DNA of 64,000 nucleotides from Paenibacillus sp. FSL H8-0548 (lineage in GTDB: Bacteria > Bacillota > Bacilli > Paenibacillales > Paenibacillaceae), in NCBI RefSeq assembly GCF_038630985.1, contig NZ_CP152049.1:4545501-4609500 (forward strand), read 5' to 3'. Numbering within the stretch: position 1 is the first letter of the stretch; each line of letters begins with the position of its first letter. The notes below the pieces were generated by a model. It saw nothing but the letters and a program-made list of their open reading frames with translations, was not told the origin of the DNA and made no database searches. This document shows positions 53,682 through 63,298 of this stretch, one piece after another. A program made the translations under genes and the position numbers.

Positions 53682-54509
53682 ATGACTAACGCGCGAACAG
53701 AATCGACGATATTAAGCAATGGTGTTAAGATGCCTTGGCTCGGCCTTGGCGTATGGAAGGTAAAGGATGACGGTGAAGCAGAAAGAACAGTAACCTCTGC
53801 TATTGAGGCTGGCTATAGAAGCATTGATACAGCAGCAGCGTATAATAATGAAGAAGGCGTAGGCGCAGGCATTCGCAATAGCGGCATCACACGTGATGAA
53901 ATTTTTGTAACGACAAAAATTTGGAATTCCGCACAAGGATATGAGTCCTCCCTAGCTGCCTTCGAGGAAAGCAGAAAAAAACTTGGCCTAGATGTGGTTG
54001 ATTTGCTGCTCATCCACTGGCCTGTGAAAGAGAAGTACAAGGAGACTTGGCGCGCGCTTGAAAAGCTTTACCGCGACGGCTACGTCCGCGCTATTGGTGT
54101 CAGCAACTTTCAAATTCATCATTTGCGTGATGTTATCGCTTCCGGCGAGTTCGTTCCGATGGTCAATCAAGTGGAGTTTCATCCACTTCTTACCCAGACA
54201 GAGCTTCTCAGCTTCACGAAGAGCAACAAGATTCAGCTCGAAGCCTGGAGCCCGCTTATGCAGGGCAATCTTGACCACAGCATACTTGCAGAGATTGGTG
54301 CAAAATACGGCAAATCTCCTGCACAGGTTGTGCTTCGCTGGGATCTTCAAAACGGAGTCATTACGATTCCAAAATCAACTAACCCAGTACGTATCAAGGA
54401 AAACGCAGATATTTTCGACTTTTCACTGACAGCTGAGGAAATATCACAAATTAGTGCGCTTAACCGCGATCAACGATTTGGTTCAGACCCGGATAATTTT
54501 AATTTCTAA
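53682..54509 (+). CDS. Aldo-keto reductase
   Basis: A 275-residue NADPH-dependent reductase of the AKR5-like group. The catalytic Asp and Tyr are in SIDTAAAYNNEEGVG, Lys in IFVTTKIWN and His in LLIHWPVKEK. NADPH-binding residues lie in TIPKSTNPVRIKEN. It is the second gene of the alcohol dehydrogenase operon, with AGGAGG upstream. Together the two enzymes could detoxify aldehydes or reduce sugar-derived carbonyls; the substrate is not known. Confidence 0.93.
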   Translation: MTNARTESTILSNGVKMPWLGLGVWKVKDDGEAERTVTSAIEAGYRSIDTAAAYNNEEGVGAGIRNSGITRDEIFVTTKIWNSAQGYESSLAAFEESRKKLGLDVVDLLLIHWPVKEKYKETWRALEKLYRDGYVRAIGVSNFQIHHLRDVIASGEFVPMVNQVEFHPLLTQTELLSFTKSNKIQLEAWSPLMQGNLDHSILAEIGAKYGKSPAQVVLRWDLQNGVITIPKSTNPVRIKENADIFDFSLTAEEISQISALNRDQRFGSDPDNFNF

Positions 54510-54529
54510 ATAACAGCTTGAGAATAAAG

Positions 54530-54569
54530 AGCGGCTCCATTCCTTAAGTCAAGGGATGGAGCCGCTTCT
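54530..54569. terminator. Bidirectional terminator
   Basis: AGCGGCTCCAT (54530-54540) pairs with ATGGAGCCGCT (54556-54566) with extra inner CC/GG pairs. It is followed by TCTATTATTTT on the plus strand and preceded by A-rich sequence, and serves the converging aldo-keto reductase and Gfo/Idh genes. Confidence 0.85.
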
Positions 54570-54581
54570 ATTATTTTCCTG

Positions 54582-55634
54582 TTATTTAACGGCAGCCGCA
54601 CCTATAAAGTCGGCAATTTTCACCTTCTGGCCTTTTTCAGCGCTCTCTAGTGCTGCTAGAACCATTGCCATACTGTAGATGTTGTCGCTGCAATCCGTTT
54701 CCGGCTTGCGGCCCTCTTCAAGTGAGGCGAACATGTCATCTAGGCAGCCCTTATGGAACGTATTCGCCATTTCCGGAAGCTCTGTTTCTACGCGCTCGTA
54801 ATCGCGAATAAACTTGCCTATCTGATCTCCAGCCGCCACAACTTCCGCATATGGATTTCCAATACCGTCCCAAATTGCCGTACCATGCTCACCGGTTACC
54901 CGCCATGACGCCTCCCATGAGGTTGTTGCACCTTCCGCGCACCAAGAGCCGCGATAATTGAAGACCGAGCCATCCGACATTTCATAAATACAAATCGCCA
55001 TAGCATTTCCAGCATACCATGAGCCCGGCGGGTTATATTCATGACAATAGACAGATACTGGATTGGCACCGGAAATATATCTCGCTTGATCAAAGGTATG
55101 AATCGCCATATCAAGCAGCAGCGGACTTTCCATCGCATCACGGAAACCTCCAAAATGAGCTCCCAAAAAGAAATCCGCACCTATAAACCCTGGCTTGCCG
55201 ATCGTTCCGTCCGCAATGAGCTGATGAAACGCGCGAATACGCGGGTCAAATCTACGATTTTGCATGACGGCATGCGTTTTGCCTGATTCCTGAGAAATAC
55301 GTACAATTGCGCTGCAGTCTTCCATCGTTTCCGCTAACGGCTTTTCTCCAAACACATGACAGCCATGCTCCAATGCAGAGGTGCTAATCGTATAATGGCT
55401 CGCTGGAATCGTTACATCGAATACCATCGTCGCACCTGTCTCTGCGATTGCTTGTCTGATATCAGTGAAGACTGGACAGGCCAGTTCTTTACGCTCCGCC
55501 ATCGCCTGCGCAAACTCCAACTTGATATCGACAAGCGCTACAATTTCCGTATCTGCTCTTTCCTTGGCATAATCCACCCATGTATTGGCCATACCGCCAC
55601 AGCCAGCAACAACCACTCGATGCTTTATCGTCAT
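54582..55634 (-). CDS. Gfo/Idh/MocA-type dehydrogenase
   Basis: A 350-residue NAD(P)-dependent oxidoreductase of sugars or inositols. A Rossmann fold begins RVVVAGCGGMANTWVDYA, and the family's catalytic EKP is in CHVFGEKPLAETM. The C-terminal alpha/beta domain contains PLLLDMAIHTFDQARYI. It lies 32 bp after the isomerase-like gene and forms a two-gene operon with it, divergent from an AraC regulator. The substrate is unknown; an unusual sugar or cyclitol is likely. Confidence 0.9.
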   Translation of the reverse strand: MTIKHRVVVAGCGGMANTWVDYAKERADTEIVALVDIKLEFAQAMAERKELACPVFTDIRQAIAETGATMVFDVTIPASHYTISTSALEHGCHVFGEKPLAETMEDCSAIVRISQESGKTHAVMQNRRFDPRIRAFHQLIADGTIGKPGFIGADFFLGAHFGGFRDAMESPLLLDMAIHTFDQARYISGANPVSVYCHEYNPPGSWYAGNAMAICIYEMSDGSVFNYRGSWCAEGATTSWEASWRVTGEHGTAIWDGIGNPYAEVVAAGDQIGKFIRDYERVETELPEMANTFHKGCLDDMFASLEEGRKPETDCSDNIYSMAMVLAALESAEKGQKVKIADFIGAAAVK

Positions 55635-55666
55635 CCTCTTCTCTCCTCGCCTTCTCTTTTTATTCG

Positions 55667-56554
55667 TTAGACTGGATTTGGAACAAAATCTCCACCGCGA
55701 CAGCGCTTCAAGTAATTCAACCCATGTACTTGTCCTGTCATTTCCAGCTCATCCTTATAAACTGGGTCATGCCAGCCTTCTATATCAATCGTTCCTTTAT
55801 AGCCATTCTGTCTCAGGATGGAGATAATATCCGTCCAGTTCGTGTCTCCGAAGCCCGGTGTCCGGTGCCATACGAATGGCTGCTTGCCGTGGACACCATG
55901 CTCCTTTACAATATCCCAAGCAATCGTCGCATCCTTCCCGTGTACATGAAACACCTTGTTCACCCATTTGCGAAGCTGTGGAATCGGATCAATCAAGCTG
56001 ACCATCTGATGGCAGGGCTCCCACTCTAGTCCGATATTGTCCTCAGGCACCGCATCAAACATGAGCTCCCACGCTGTAGGGTTATGTGCGATATTCCAGT
56101 CTCCGGTAGCCCAAGTACCGCCCATATCACAGTTTTCAAAAGCGATTCGAACACCTTTTTCTGCTGCTCTGCGCGTAAGCTCACCGAACACCTCTTTAAA
56201 TTTCGGAATCGACTCGTCGATCGATTGCCCTGTCAAACGTCCTGTAAAGCCGGATACAATATCCGCTCCAAACAAATGAGCATGATCGATAAGACGCTCC
56301 CAGCTCGCGAGCGTATCCGCGTTATTGCCTTCCCCAGTCAACGGATTTCCGAAAACGCTTACAGCTGGCACAACAAAATCATGCTCCTCCGCGAGCGCGC
56401 TTACCCGTTTCGCCATCTCCACAAGATCTGTACTGCCCGTCGTCTGCCAAAAGGTAAGATTAAACGATTCAAAGCCATGCTTTACAATTTGTGGAATAAC
56501 ATGATCCGCATTTCCTCCGCCTACAAGTGTTCCAATTCGCAATTTATTTTCCAT
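55667..56554 (-). CDS. Sugar phosphate isomerase/epimerase-like TIM barrel
   Basis: A 295-residue AP-endonuclease-2-like barrel. It opens LRIGTLVGGGNADHVIPQIV and has RIAFENCDMGGTWATGDWN, LEWEPCHQMVSLIDP and KVFHVHGKDATIAWD, and ends with GTIDIEGWHDPVY, with metal-type Glu, Asp and His. Such enzymes isomerise or epimerise keto sugars and inosose. It is the first gene of an operon with the Gfo/Idh dehydrogenase and diverges from the AraC gene. Confidence 0.87.
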   Translation of the reverse strand: MENKLRIGTLVGGGNADHVIPQIVKHGFESFNLTFWQTTGSTDLVEMAKRVSALAEEHDFVVPAVSVFGNPLTGEGNNADTLASWERLIDHAHLFGADIVSGFTGRLTGQSIDESIPKFKEVFGELTRRAAEKGVRIAFENCDMGGTWATGDWNIAHNPTAWELMFDAVPEDNIGLEWEPCHQMVSLIDPIPQLRKWVNKVFHVHGKDATIAWDIVKEHGVHGKQPFVWHRTPGFGDTNWTDIISILRQNGYKGTIDIEGWHDPVYKDELEMTGQVHGLNYLKRCRGGDFVPNPV

Positions 56555-56679
56555 CCTTGTATATCACTCCAATATTGGCTTATAGTGTTCTTAATAACTC
56601 CATTATAGCTAGCAGTTTTGCATATGACTCTATACAATCTTGCGTAATAATAGTCTAATCTTGTGGTGGTGAGCAGGGA

Positions 56680-57567
56680 ATGACCTATCCAAGGGAACTT
56701 TGGGAAAATACCCGTCTAGAACATAAAACGTATCCGATTCAGCTTTTTCGAAATCGCTGTCATTCTGTCAAACCAAATGACTGCATTCTTTATTTGCATT
56801 GGCATGAGCATTTCGAAATCATCGTCATGAGAGAAGGCAGCGCGATGTTCCATATCGACAGCCGCCCTTATCTCTTGAATAGCGGCGATGTCATTATCAT
56901 ACCCGGCGGCGGACTTCATGTCGGTTACGCCCTTCGGTACGAAAATGTTCATTACGACTGCATCGTACTTAATTCGTCACTCTTCAATGATTGGGTTCAT
57001 GATCCGGTGCACGCGCAGTTTGTCGCTCCATATCTTGAAGGAAGGCTTCACCTTCCGGTTAAGCCTTCTGATCAAGATGAAGCTTGTCTTAGCTACTACC
57101 CGATTCTTGACGAGGTCATTGCCGAGCTTGAGATGAAGCCTCCCGCCTATCAGCTTGTCGTAAAATCAAAGCTGTATGCTCTGTTTACACTGCTCTCGCG
57201 CACTTTTATAGAGCAGCAGCTTGCAAACAAACCTGCGGAGCCCTATTTCGTGAACCGCGACCGTTTCAAGCTGCTCATTCAACGCATCGAGTCTGATTTT
57301 GTCGAGAAAATATCAATTACACAAGCAGCCAAAGAGGTTAGCCTTAACCCTTACCATTTTTGCAAGCTGTTCAAGAAGCTGACCGGACGAACGTTCGTCG
57401 AATACGTCAACGTTAGTCGAATGAACGAGGCTGAAAGACTGCTTCGCCAGAGCAATGATACGATTACCGAAATTGCCGCCAAGGTCGGCTGCGAGAATCC
57501 GAACTATTTTACAAAGCTGTATAAGCAATATAAGGGAATGACACCTTCGCAGGCGCGAAAATTCTAA
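56680..57567 (+). CDS. AraC-family regulator with cupin sensor
   Basis: A 295-residue regulator. The N-terminal cupin (about 30-140) has LYLHWHEHFEIIVMREGSAM and LNSGDVIIIPGGGLHVGYAL. The C-terminal AraC domain has ISITQAAKEVSLNPYHFCKL and VGCENPNYFTKLYKQYKGMT. It has a GTGGTGAG site before the ATG. It diverges from the isomerase/dehydrogenase pair by 125 bp and probably activates it. Confidence 0.92.
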   Translation: MTYPRELWENTRLEHKTYPIQLFRNRCHSVKPNDCILYLHWHEHFEIIVMREGSAMFHIDSRPYLLNSGDVIIIPGGGLHVGYALRYENVHYDCIVLNSSLFNDWVHDPVHAQFVAPYLEGRLHLPVKPSDQDEACLSYYPILDEVIAELEMKPPAYQLVVKSKLYALFTLLSRTFIEQQLANKPAEPYFVNRDRFKLLIQRIESDFVEKISITQAAKEVSLNPYHFCKLFKKLTGRTFVEYVNVSRMNEAERLLRQSNDTITEIAAKVGCENPNYFTKLYKQYKGMTPSQARKF

Positions 57568-57644
57568 CCTAAAATGATTGATACTGCAACTATTATCATT
57601 CCTTAGCGTCTAAACCTATAACAACAATAAAAGGGGAAATTAGG

Positions 57645-58550
57645 GTGTTTATGTCTAAAAACAACTATTTATGCGTTGCCTTGCTGGCAGCAGCAATAGT
57701 CATATTAGCTGTTGGCTGCAGCAATAATGAAAATTCAACAATAAATACCTCTAATATATCGGCTGAAACGATTACGACGGAGCAGCCGAGTGAGGCCCCT
57801 CCATCGGATGAGCCGGAAGTATCGGACGAGCCATCTGCCGCTATCGATCCAACTGCTGCGGCAGAGCCAACAGCTGTACCTGAAACAGAGAAACCGAAAG
57901 CGACTCAGGAGCCTGTAACCGGATCTGGTCATGAAGCAGCACCGACGGCAAAACCGACCAAAAAACCTACCCAGACGCTTAAGCCATCTGCGACAGTCAA
58001 GCCACCGGTTATTGTGCTGCCATCGTCAACACCAAAACCAACACCGACACCAAGCGCTAAGCCGACAGCAACACCGCAGCCATCTATGCTGCCGATTGCA
58101 ACGACATCGCCTTCGCCGAAACCAACAGCCGAACTAGGTGACGAAGATTCTAGTTCAGAGGTTACCACAGCTTCTATTGCAGCGAAACTTGAAGCCGATT
58201 CTGGACTCGGTCCGCTCTTGGCGGTTGAAGGAGAACAGATTAAAGAAATCTTTGGGATTGACCCGGAAACACAGCTTATTGCTGGCAGCTTCTATCAGCC
58301 TAAAATGATGATACAAGCTGGAGAGTTTTCAGTCGTGCAGCTAAAATCGGATACTAGCTTTTCAGATATCGAAGCAGCCTTCAAGCAGCGTGCTGAAACG
58401 GTGCAAAAGGCTTATGAAGCGTATTTGCAGGATCAATATGAGCAAGCGACAAACTATCAAATTATCCGAAATGGAGACTTTGTACTGTTTTCCATTTCGC
58501 CCGATCAGAAAAAAACAGCCGATATATTCAATAGCTTCTTCGCTAAATAG
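57645..58550 (+). CDS. DUF4358 lipoprotein with long Pro/Thr-rich linker
   Basis: A 301-residue lipoprotein. The signal peptide ends at AVGCSNNENS (lipid-bearing Cys). Residues about 45-165 are a low-complexity Pro, Thr, Ala and Lys linker (with repeats such as KPTPTPSAKPTATPQPS) that would reach through the wall. The C-terminal 120 residues match DUF4358 (GSFYQPKMMIQAGEFSVVQL, RAETVQKAYEAYLQDQYEQA). No function is known. The GTG at 57645 lies eight bases after AAAGGGG; an ATG two codons later is an alternative. Confidence 0.8.
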   Translation: MFMSKNNYLCVALLAAAIVILAVGCSNNENSTINTSNISAETITTEQPSEAPPSDEPEVSDEPSAAIDPTAAAEPTAVPETEKPKATQEPVTGSGHEAAPTAKPTKKPTQTLKPSATVKPPVIVLPSSTPKPTPTPSAKPTATPQPSMLPIATTSPSPKPTAELGDEDSSSEVTTASIAAKLEADSGLGPLLAVEGEQIKEIFGIDPETQLIAGSFYQPKMMIQAGEFSVVQLKSDTSFSDIEAAFKQRAETVQKAYEAYLQDQYEQATNYQIIRNGDFVLFSISPDQKKTADIFNSFFAK

Positions 58551-58643
58551 AAATAATTTCAAAGAAAAATTTGCTCTTAGCACAGCCTCTCTCCAGCAGA
58601 TGGTTTATAATGAAAAGAAATTCACCATTAGGAGGTGTGTGCC

Positions 58644-59186
58644 GTGTCTGTATTAACGACAGAAAGGCTAATCCTTAGGCAGCTGGAAGAAGGCGATGCC
58701 GATGAATTGGAACGATTAATTAATGATTATGACGTAGCTCGCACAACGTTAAATATCCCTTATCCTTATCCGAAGGGCGGAGCTCTTTCATTCATTCGCC
58801 ATCGAGCCGAGGTTTTACGGGATGGTGCTGGCTACTCGTTTGGCATCATTAACAAAGAAACCAATGGATTTATGGGAACCATCGGCATGCAGCTCGACAA
58901 TCATAATAACAGAGCCGAGCTTGGCTACTGGCTGGGTAAACCCTTTTGGAACCAAGGCTTTGTTACGGAGGGCGTAAAACGAATTACTGCTTTTGGCTTT
59001 GATGAGCTTAAGCTTCATAAAATTCATGCAGCTGCTATGACCAAAAATCCCGCTTCGTCCAGCGTAATGAAAAAAGCAGGGATGAAATACGAAGGTACCC
59101 TTCGTCAGCATTACTTGAAGTGGGATGCGTATGAGGACATCGACTATTACGGTATTTTGCGCGAGGAATATTTGAAGCTCTCTTAA
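58644..59186 (+). CDS. RimJ/RimL-type GNAT acetyltransferase
   Basis: A 180-residue N-acetyltransferase. It begins SVLTTERLILRQLEEGDADE, with the acetyl-CoA loop ELGYWLGKPFWNQGFVTEG and the C-terminal NPASSSVMKKAGMKYEGTL. This subfamily acetylates protein N-termini or small amines. The start is GTG 58644, eight bases after AGGAGG; the frame continues three codons upstream over the binding site. No operon partner is evident. Confidence 0.9.
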   Translation: MSVLTTERLILRQLEEGDADELERLINDYDVARTTLNIPYPYPKGGALSFIRHRAEVLRDGAGYSFGIINKETNGFMGTIGMQLDNHNNRAELGYWLGKPFWNQGFVTEGVKRITAFGFDELKLHKIHAAAMTKNPASSSVMKKAGMKYEGTLRQHYLKWDAYEDIDYYGILREEYLKLS

Positions 59187-59255
59187 TTATATAAGTTGAT
59201 CTAAACATTTACTTGTTGGGAAAACCCACCTTTTAAGGAAAATACTGCATATCTG

Positions 59256-59274
59256 AGGGGGCGCCACGCCCCCT
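59256..59274. terminator. GC-rich hairpin between converging genes
   Basis: AGGGGGCG pairs with CGCCCCCT around three bases (59256-59274). It lies between the GNAT gene and xylH, which converge. No strong T run follows, so its efficiency is uncertain. Confidence 0.5.
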
Positions 59275-59283
59275 TCAACATAA

Positions 59284-60462
59284 CTATGCTTTCTTCCGCT
59301 GCCGCGTATAAATGTCCACATACACCGCTAGAATGAGAATGCCTCCTTTTACGATATATTGCCAGAACGACTCCAGATTCATCAAGCTCATCCCATTGTC
59401 CAAGCTAGCCATCACCAGTGCGCCAATAATCGCGCCAACGATGCTGCCCGTCCCGCCCATTAAGCTCGTTCCGCCAATGACGCATGCCGCTATCGCATCA
59501 AGCTCATAGTTTTGTCCTGCGCTCATCGTCGCCGCATTCAAGCGGGCAGTCAAGACAAGCGCAGCAATCGCTGCCAATGTGTTGCAAAGTACAAACACGA
59601 GCAGGATGCGCCGCTTAATGTTAATGCCGGATAGACGAGCTGCCTCAGCATTGCCCCCGATTGCGAAGATTTGCCTGCCGAACGTCGTATTTTTCGATAT
59701 GAATGTGAAAATAAGTGCCAGTACGATCACCATTACGAATGGAACGGGGATGCCTTTATAGCTGTTCATTAAATAAACGAAACCAATAACGAGCGCCCCA
59801 ATGACACCAAGCCGCAGTACGCTTACCGCAAACGGTTCCACATCGAAGCCAAATTTAGCTCTAGCTGCCCGCTTGCGCATGACCAAATAACCAGCAACTG
59901 CTAATGCGGCTATCCCAAAAATCCAACCGATCATATCTCCTACATAAGACTGTCCTATCGCCTTCACAGAAGGTGTCAGCGGTGCGATCGTAACGCTGCC
60001 TGTCGTTCCGAATAACACGCCTCGAAAAATAAGCATACCGCCCAAGGTGACAATAAACGCCGGAACTGCTCGATAAGCGATAATCCAGCCCTGTATAAAT
60101 CCAATAGCCGCACCTATTCCGAGCGTGGCAATAATAACTGGAATCAAATTCCACTCATACCATACGTTCAGAATGGCCGCGATACCGCCCGTCAGCCCGA
60201 CTAGCGAGCCTACCGACAAATCGATTTGACCAGCAACGATGACCAGCACCATGCCAATAGCCAAAATCGAAGTGACTGACATTTGCAAAAATAAATTCGA
60301 AATATTCGTCGGAGACAAGAAGCGGTCATGCAGCAGTGAAAATAATACCCAGATCGACAATAAGGCACCGATCATCGTGTACGCCCGCGCATCAAACTTA
60401 AACCAGTTCGGTCGTCGCTTCGCTTTTGTTTGGTTCAATAGCGTCTCTTGATTCATGCTCAT
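59284..60462 (-). CDS. xylH: Xylose-type ABC transporter permease
   Basis: A 392-residue CUT2-family inner-membrane permease with about ten hydrophobic segments ([55 protein letters not shown]). The GQIDLSVGS loop is a CUT2 hallmark. It starts with ATGA overlapping the xylG stop and is the last gene of xylF-xylG-xylH. Confidence 0.92.
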   Translation of the reverse strand: MSMNQETLLNQTKAKRRPNWFKFDARAYTMIGALLSIWVLFSLLHDRFLSPTNISNLFLQMSVTSILAIGMVLVIVAGQIDLSVGSLVGLTGGIAAILNVWYEWNLIPVIIATLGIGAAIGFIQGWIIAYRAVPAFIVTLGGMLIFRGVLFGTTGSVTIAPLTPSVKAIGQSYVGDMIGWIFGIAALAVAGYLVMRKRAARAKFGFDVEPFAVSVLRLGVIGALVIGFVYLMNSYKGIPVPFVMVIVLALIFTFISKNTTFGRQIFAIGGNAEAARLSGINIKRRILLVFVLCNTLAAIAALVLTARLNAATMSAGQNYELDAIAACVIGGTSLMGGTGSIVGAIIGALVMASLDNGMSLMNLESFWQYIVKGGILILAVYVDIYTRQRKKA

Positions 60463-61982
60463 CTTCCTTTTCCTCCCGTTGCAGCCGTCATAATCAGCTC
60501 CTGCGTTGCTTCATCCGCTGTAAATTCACCTGTTTGCTTGCCTTCCGCAATGACGATAATTCTATGGCTCATGCCGAGCAGCTCTGGAAGCTCGGAGGAT
60601 ACCATAATAATGGAAACTCCCTGCGTAATTAATTCGTTCATAATATTGTAAATTTCAAATTTGGCCCCAACATCAATACCGCGAGTAGGTTCATCCAATA
60701 TTAATATTTTGGGAACGGTCATCAGCCATTTGCCAAGCACTACCTTCTGCTGGTTGCCCCCGCTTAACGTGCCAACTATCGTCTCTACCGAATTTGCTTT
60801 CACACGAAGCGAGTGCAAATATTGATTGCCTGCGGCGATTTCCGCATTGTGATTAAGAACACCCGCAGAGGATAACGAGCCTAGGCTGGCAAGACTCATA
60901 TTGCTCTTAATATCCATGCCGAGCACTAGTCCGTATTTTTTACGGTCCTCCGATACGAGCGCCATGCCCGCCTTAATCGCTTGCTGCGTATTTTTGATCC
61001 TGACTGCCTTTCCTTCAATCTCGACTTTTCCCATGCTCTCACCTGGATAAGAGCCGAACAAACTCATGACTAGCTCTGTACGCCCAGCCCCCATTAAACC
61101 CGCGATGCCTAGAATTTCACCCTTTCGCAGCTCAAAGCTCAGATTGTCGATGACCCGCCTTCCCTGCCGCTCTGGATTCATCACCGAATAGTTCTGAACC
61201 TTCAGCATAACCCCGCCCGGAGTTGAATCGATGCGGGGAAACCGCTCCTTAAGCTCCCGTCCCACCATAAGCGCGATGATTTTATCCTCATTCATCTCTT
61301 CAATCGCATAGGTACCAACGGTCTGGCCATCCCTCAGCACCGTAACGGTGTCTGCGATTGCAAAAACCTCATTGAGCTTATGGGAAATATAAATGCAGGT
61401 CACGCCCCGCTTCTTGAACTCTTGCAAAATCCCCAGCAGGATCTCGACCTCCTGCTCCGTCAAAGCCGCAGTCGGCTCGTCTAAAATAAGAATGTTAGCC
61501 CTCTTGGACAATGCCTTGGCAATCTCAATTTGCTGCTGCTTGCCAATGCCAAGGCCGCCGATCACCTGCTCCGGATTAACATCGTGCAGACCGACCTCCT
61601 TCAGCCAACGCTCACTTTCCTTGAACACACGCTCCCAGTTAATAACGCCGAAAACAGCTGGCTCTTTGCCCAAAAATAAGTTTTCGCCAATGGACAGCTC
61701 TTTAACCAAAGCAAGCTCCTGATAGATGATGGCGATGCCTGCTTCCTCTGCATCCTTTATTTTATTGAACCGTTTTTCTTCCCCGTTAATGAGAATCTGA
61801 CCTTCATAGGTACCATGCGGATACAATCCGCTAAGCACCTTCATCAGTGTCGATTTACCCGCACCATTCTCACCGCATAACGCGTGCACCTCGCCTTTTT
61901 TCACTGAAAAGGTTACTTCATCAAGCGCCTTAACGCCTGGAAATTGCTTCGTTATTTTGCGCATTTCTAATGCTGCCGCCAT
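60459..61982 (-). CDS. xylG: Xylose-type ABC transporter ATP-binding protein
   Basis: A 507-residue double ATPase of the CUT2 group. The first half has Walker A GENGAGKSTLMKVLSG and ILILDEPTAALT. The second half has a degenerate Walker A (GLMGAGRTEL), the signature LSGGNQQKVVLGKWL and ILILDEPTRGIDVG. GGAGG lies before the ATG. It pairs with XylF and XylH to import xylose or a similar pentose. Confidence 0.94.
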   Translation of the reverse strand: MAAALEMRKITKQFPGVKALDEVTFSVKKGEVHALCGENGAGKSTLMKVLSGLYPHGTYEGQILINGEEKRFNKIKDAEEAGIAIIYQELALVKELSIGENLFLGKEPAVFGVINWERVFKESERWLKEVGLHDVNPEQVIGGLGIGKQQQIEIAKALSKRANILILDEPTAALTEQEVEILLGILQEFKKRGVTCIYISHKLNEVFAIADTVTVLRDGQTVGTYAIEEMNEDKIIALMVGRELKERFPRIDSTPGGVMLKVQNYSVMNPERQGRRVIDNLSFELRKGEILGIAGLMGAGRTELVMSLFGSYPGESMGKVEIEGKAVRIKNTQQAIKAGMALVSEDRKKYGLVLGMDIKSNMSLASLGSLSSAGVLNHNAEIAAGNQYLHSLRVKANSVETIVGTLSGGNQQKVVLGKWLMTVPKILILDEPTRGIDVGAKFEIYNIMNELITQGVSIIMVSSELPELLGMSHRIIVIAEGKQTGEFTADEATQELIMTAATGGKGR

Positions 61983-62012
61983 CTTGCCTCCACCTCCGAA
62001 TATAAGAAAGAG

Positions 62013-62047
62013 AGGGATGAGCGTCAGAGTGCCCGTCGCTTCATCCC
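62013..62047 (-). terminator. Intercistronic hairpin between xylF and xylG
   Basis: GGGATGAGCG and CGCTTCATCCC pair around a 15-base loop with one bulge. It probably limits transcription into xylG or stabilises the xylF message. Confidence 0.45.
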
Positions 62048-62069
62048 CCTAGCGCCCCATCAAAAGCAG

Positions 62070-63164
62070 CTATTTCACGTTTTTGTAAACATCTTCCTTG
62101 GAGTGGAAGCCATCCGCTATGACCGTCGCATCGATGTTCGATTTATCTACGGCTACTGGATCAAGCAAAACAGAGGGTACATCGATCTTGCCATTGTTCA
62201 CTGATTTATCCGCTCCAACATCCTCGCCCTTAGCAAGCTTTACAGCAAGCTCCGCAGCTTTCTCGGCCAAATCCTTGATCGGCTTATACACGGTCATGAC
62301 TTGTGTGCCTTCAACGATGCGCTGTGCTGCTGCAAGCTCCGCATCCTGACCGGATACCGGTATTTTACCAGCCATTCCTTGTGCTGCAAGCGCCTGAATT
62401 ACTCCACCTGCTGTACCATCATTCGCTGCAACTACCGCATCCACTTTATTGTCGTTTGCCGTAAGTGCATTCTCCATATTCGCTAATGCATTCGCAGGAT
62501 TCCAATCCTTCGTCCATTGATCGAATACGACTTGAATGTCACCGCTGTCAATAAGCGGCTGCAAAATATTAAAGGCGCCTTTCTTGAATAAATGCGCGTT
62601 ATTGTCCGTTTCCGAGCCGCCGATGTAAACAAATTTACCTTTAGGAGCTAGCTTAACAATCGCTTCCGCCTGCATTTCTCCTACCTTCTCGTTATCAAAG
62701 GAAATGTATAAATCCAAATCAGAGTTTTTAATTAAGCGGTCATAAGCAAGTACTTTAATGCCAGCTGCATGAGCCTTTTCTACAATTGCAGCCGTTGCTT
62801 CCGCATTATGAGGAACGACAACAAGAACATCCACACCTTGGCTAATCAGGTTCTCTGCCTGCGAAATTTGCTTCGCATCATCACTGTTGGCTGCCTGTAC
62901 TTCAACCTTCGCGCCTAGCGCCTCCGCTGCTGCAATGAACAAGTCACGATCACGCTGCCAGCGTTCCTCCTGCAGTGTATCCAGCGAGAAGCCGATGACC
63001 AGCTGTTCATCGCCTGACTTTACGTTGCTCTTTGTTGCAGTCGATCCCTTCGTATTCGATTTAGAAGCCCCTTCATTCCCGTTGCCTCCTGAGCAAGCCG
63101 CCAACACGAGCACTAACGCCAATACTAACGATATAGCCCCGCCTCTTTTAAATCTTTTCCTCAT
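62070..63164 (-). CDS. xylF: Xylose-binding lipoprotein
   Basis: A 364-residue periplasmic-type binding protein. The signal peptide ends at a lipobox (LVLAACSGGNG). The CUT2 fold has IGFSLDTLQEERWQRDRDLF, LAYDRLIKNSDLDLYISFDN, VVAANDGTAGGVIQALA and a GQDAELAAAQRI loop, which is the XylF pattern for D-xylose. GGGAGCGGGG lies before the ATG. It is the first gene of xylFGH and follows a YesN-like regulator. Confidence 0.93.
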   Translation of the reverse strand: MRKRFKRGGAISLVLALVLVLAACSGGNGNEGASKSNTKGSTATKSNVKSGDEQLVIGFSLDTLQEERWQRDRDLFIAAAEALGAKVEVQAANSDDAKQISQAENLISQGVDVLVVVPHNAEATAAIVEKAHAAGIKVLAYDRLIKNSDLDLYISFDNEKVGEMQAEAIVKLAPKGKFVYIGGSETDNNAHLFKKGAFNILQPLIDSGDIQVVFDQWTKDWNPANALANMENALTANDNKVDAVVAANDGTAGGVIQALAAQGMAGKIPVSGQDAELAAAQRIVEGTQVMTVYKPIKDLAEKAAELAVKLAKGEDVGADKSVNNGKIDVPSVLLDPVAVDKSNIDATVIADGFHSKEDVYKNVK

Positions 63165-63186
63165 TTTCCCCGCTCCCTCATCTCAC

Positions 63187-63208
63187 AAAATGTAACTGCT
63201 TACATTTT
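63187..63208. promoter_or_regulatory. Palindromic cre-like operator before xylF
   Basis: AAAATGTAA and TTACATTTT are exact complements around CTGC. The core TGTAACTGCTTACA differs from the cre consensus by one base, so CcpA or another LacI-type protein may bind. It lies 23 bp before the xylF start. Confidence 0.6.
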
Positions 63209-63298
63209 CAAATATAGCATTTAAATGGAAGAGCGAAGTCGTGCAATTCCAGCACTCTTTTGCGATCGTCTGCATTTTTTTACGACGGACAGCCTCCT

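Noticed and set aside
57929..58168. Gly/Val-rich minus-strand frame
   Set aside because: It is the antisense of the Pro/Thr linker of the DUF4358 lipoprotein.
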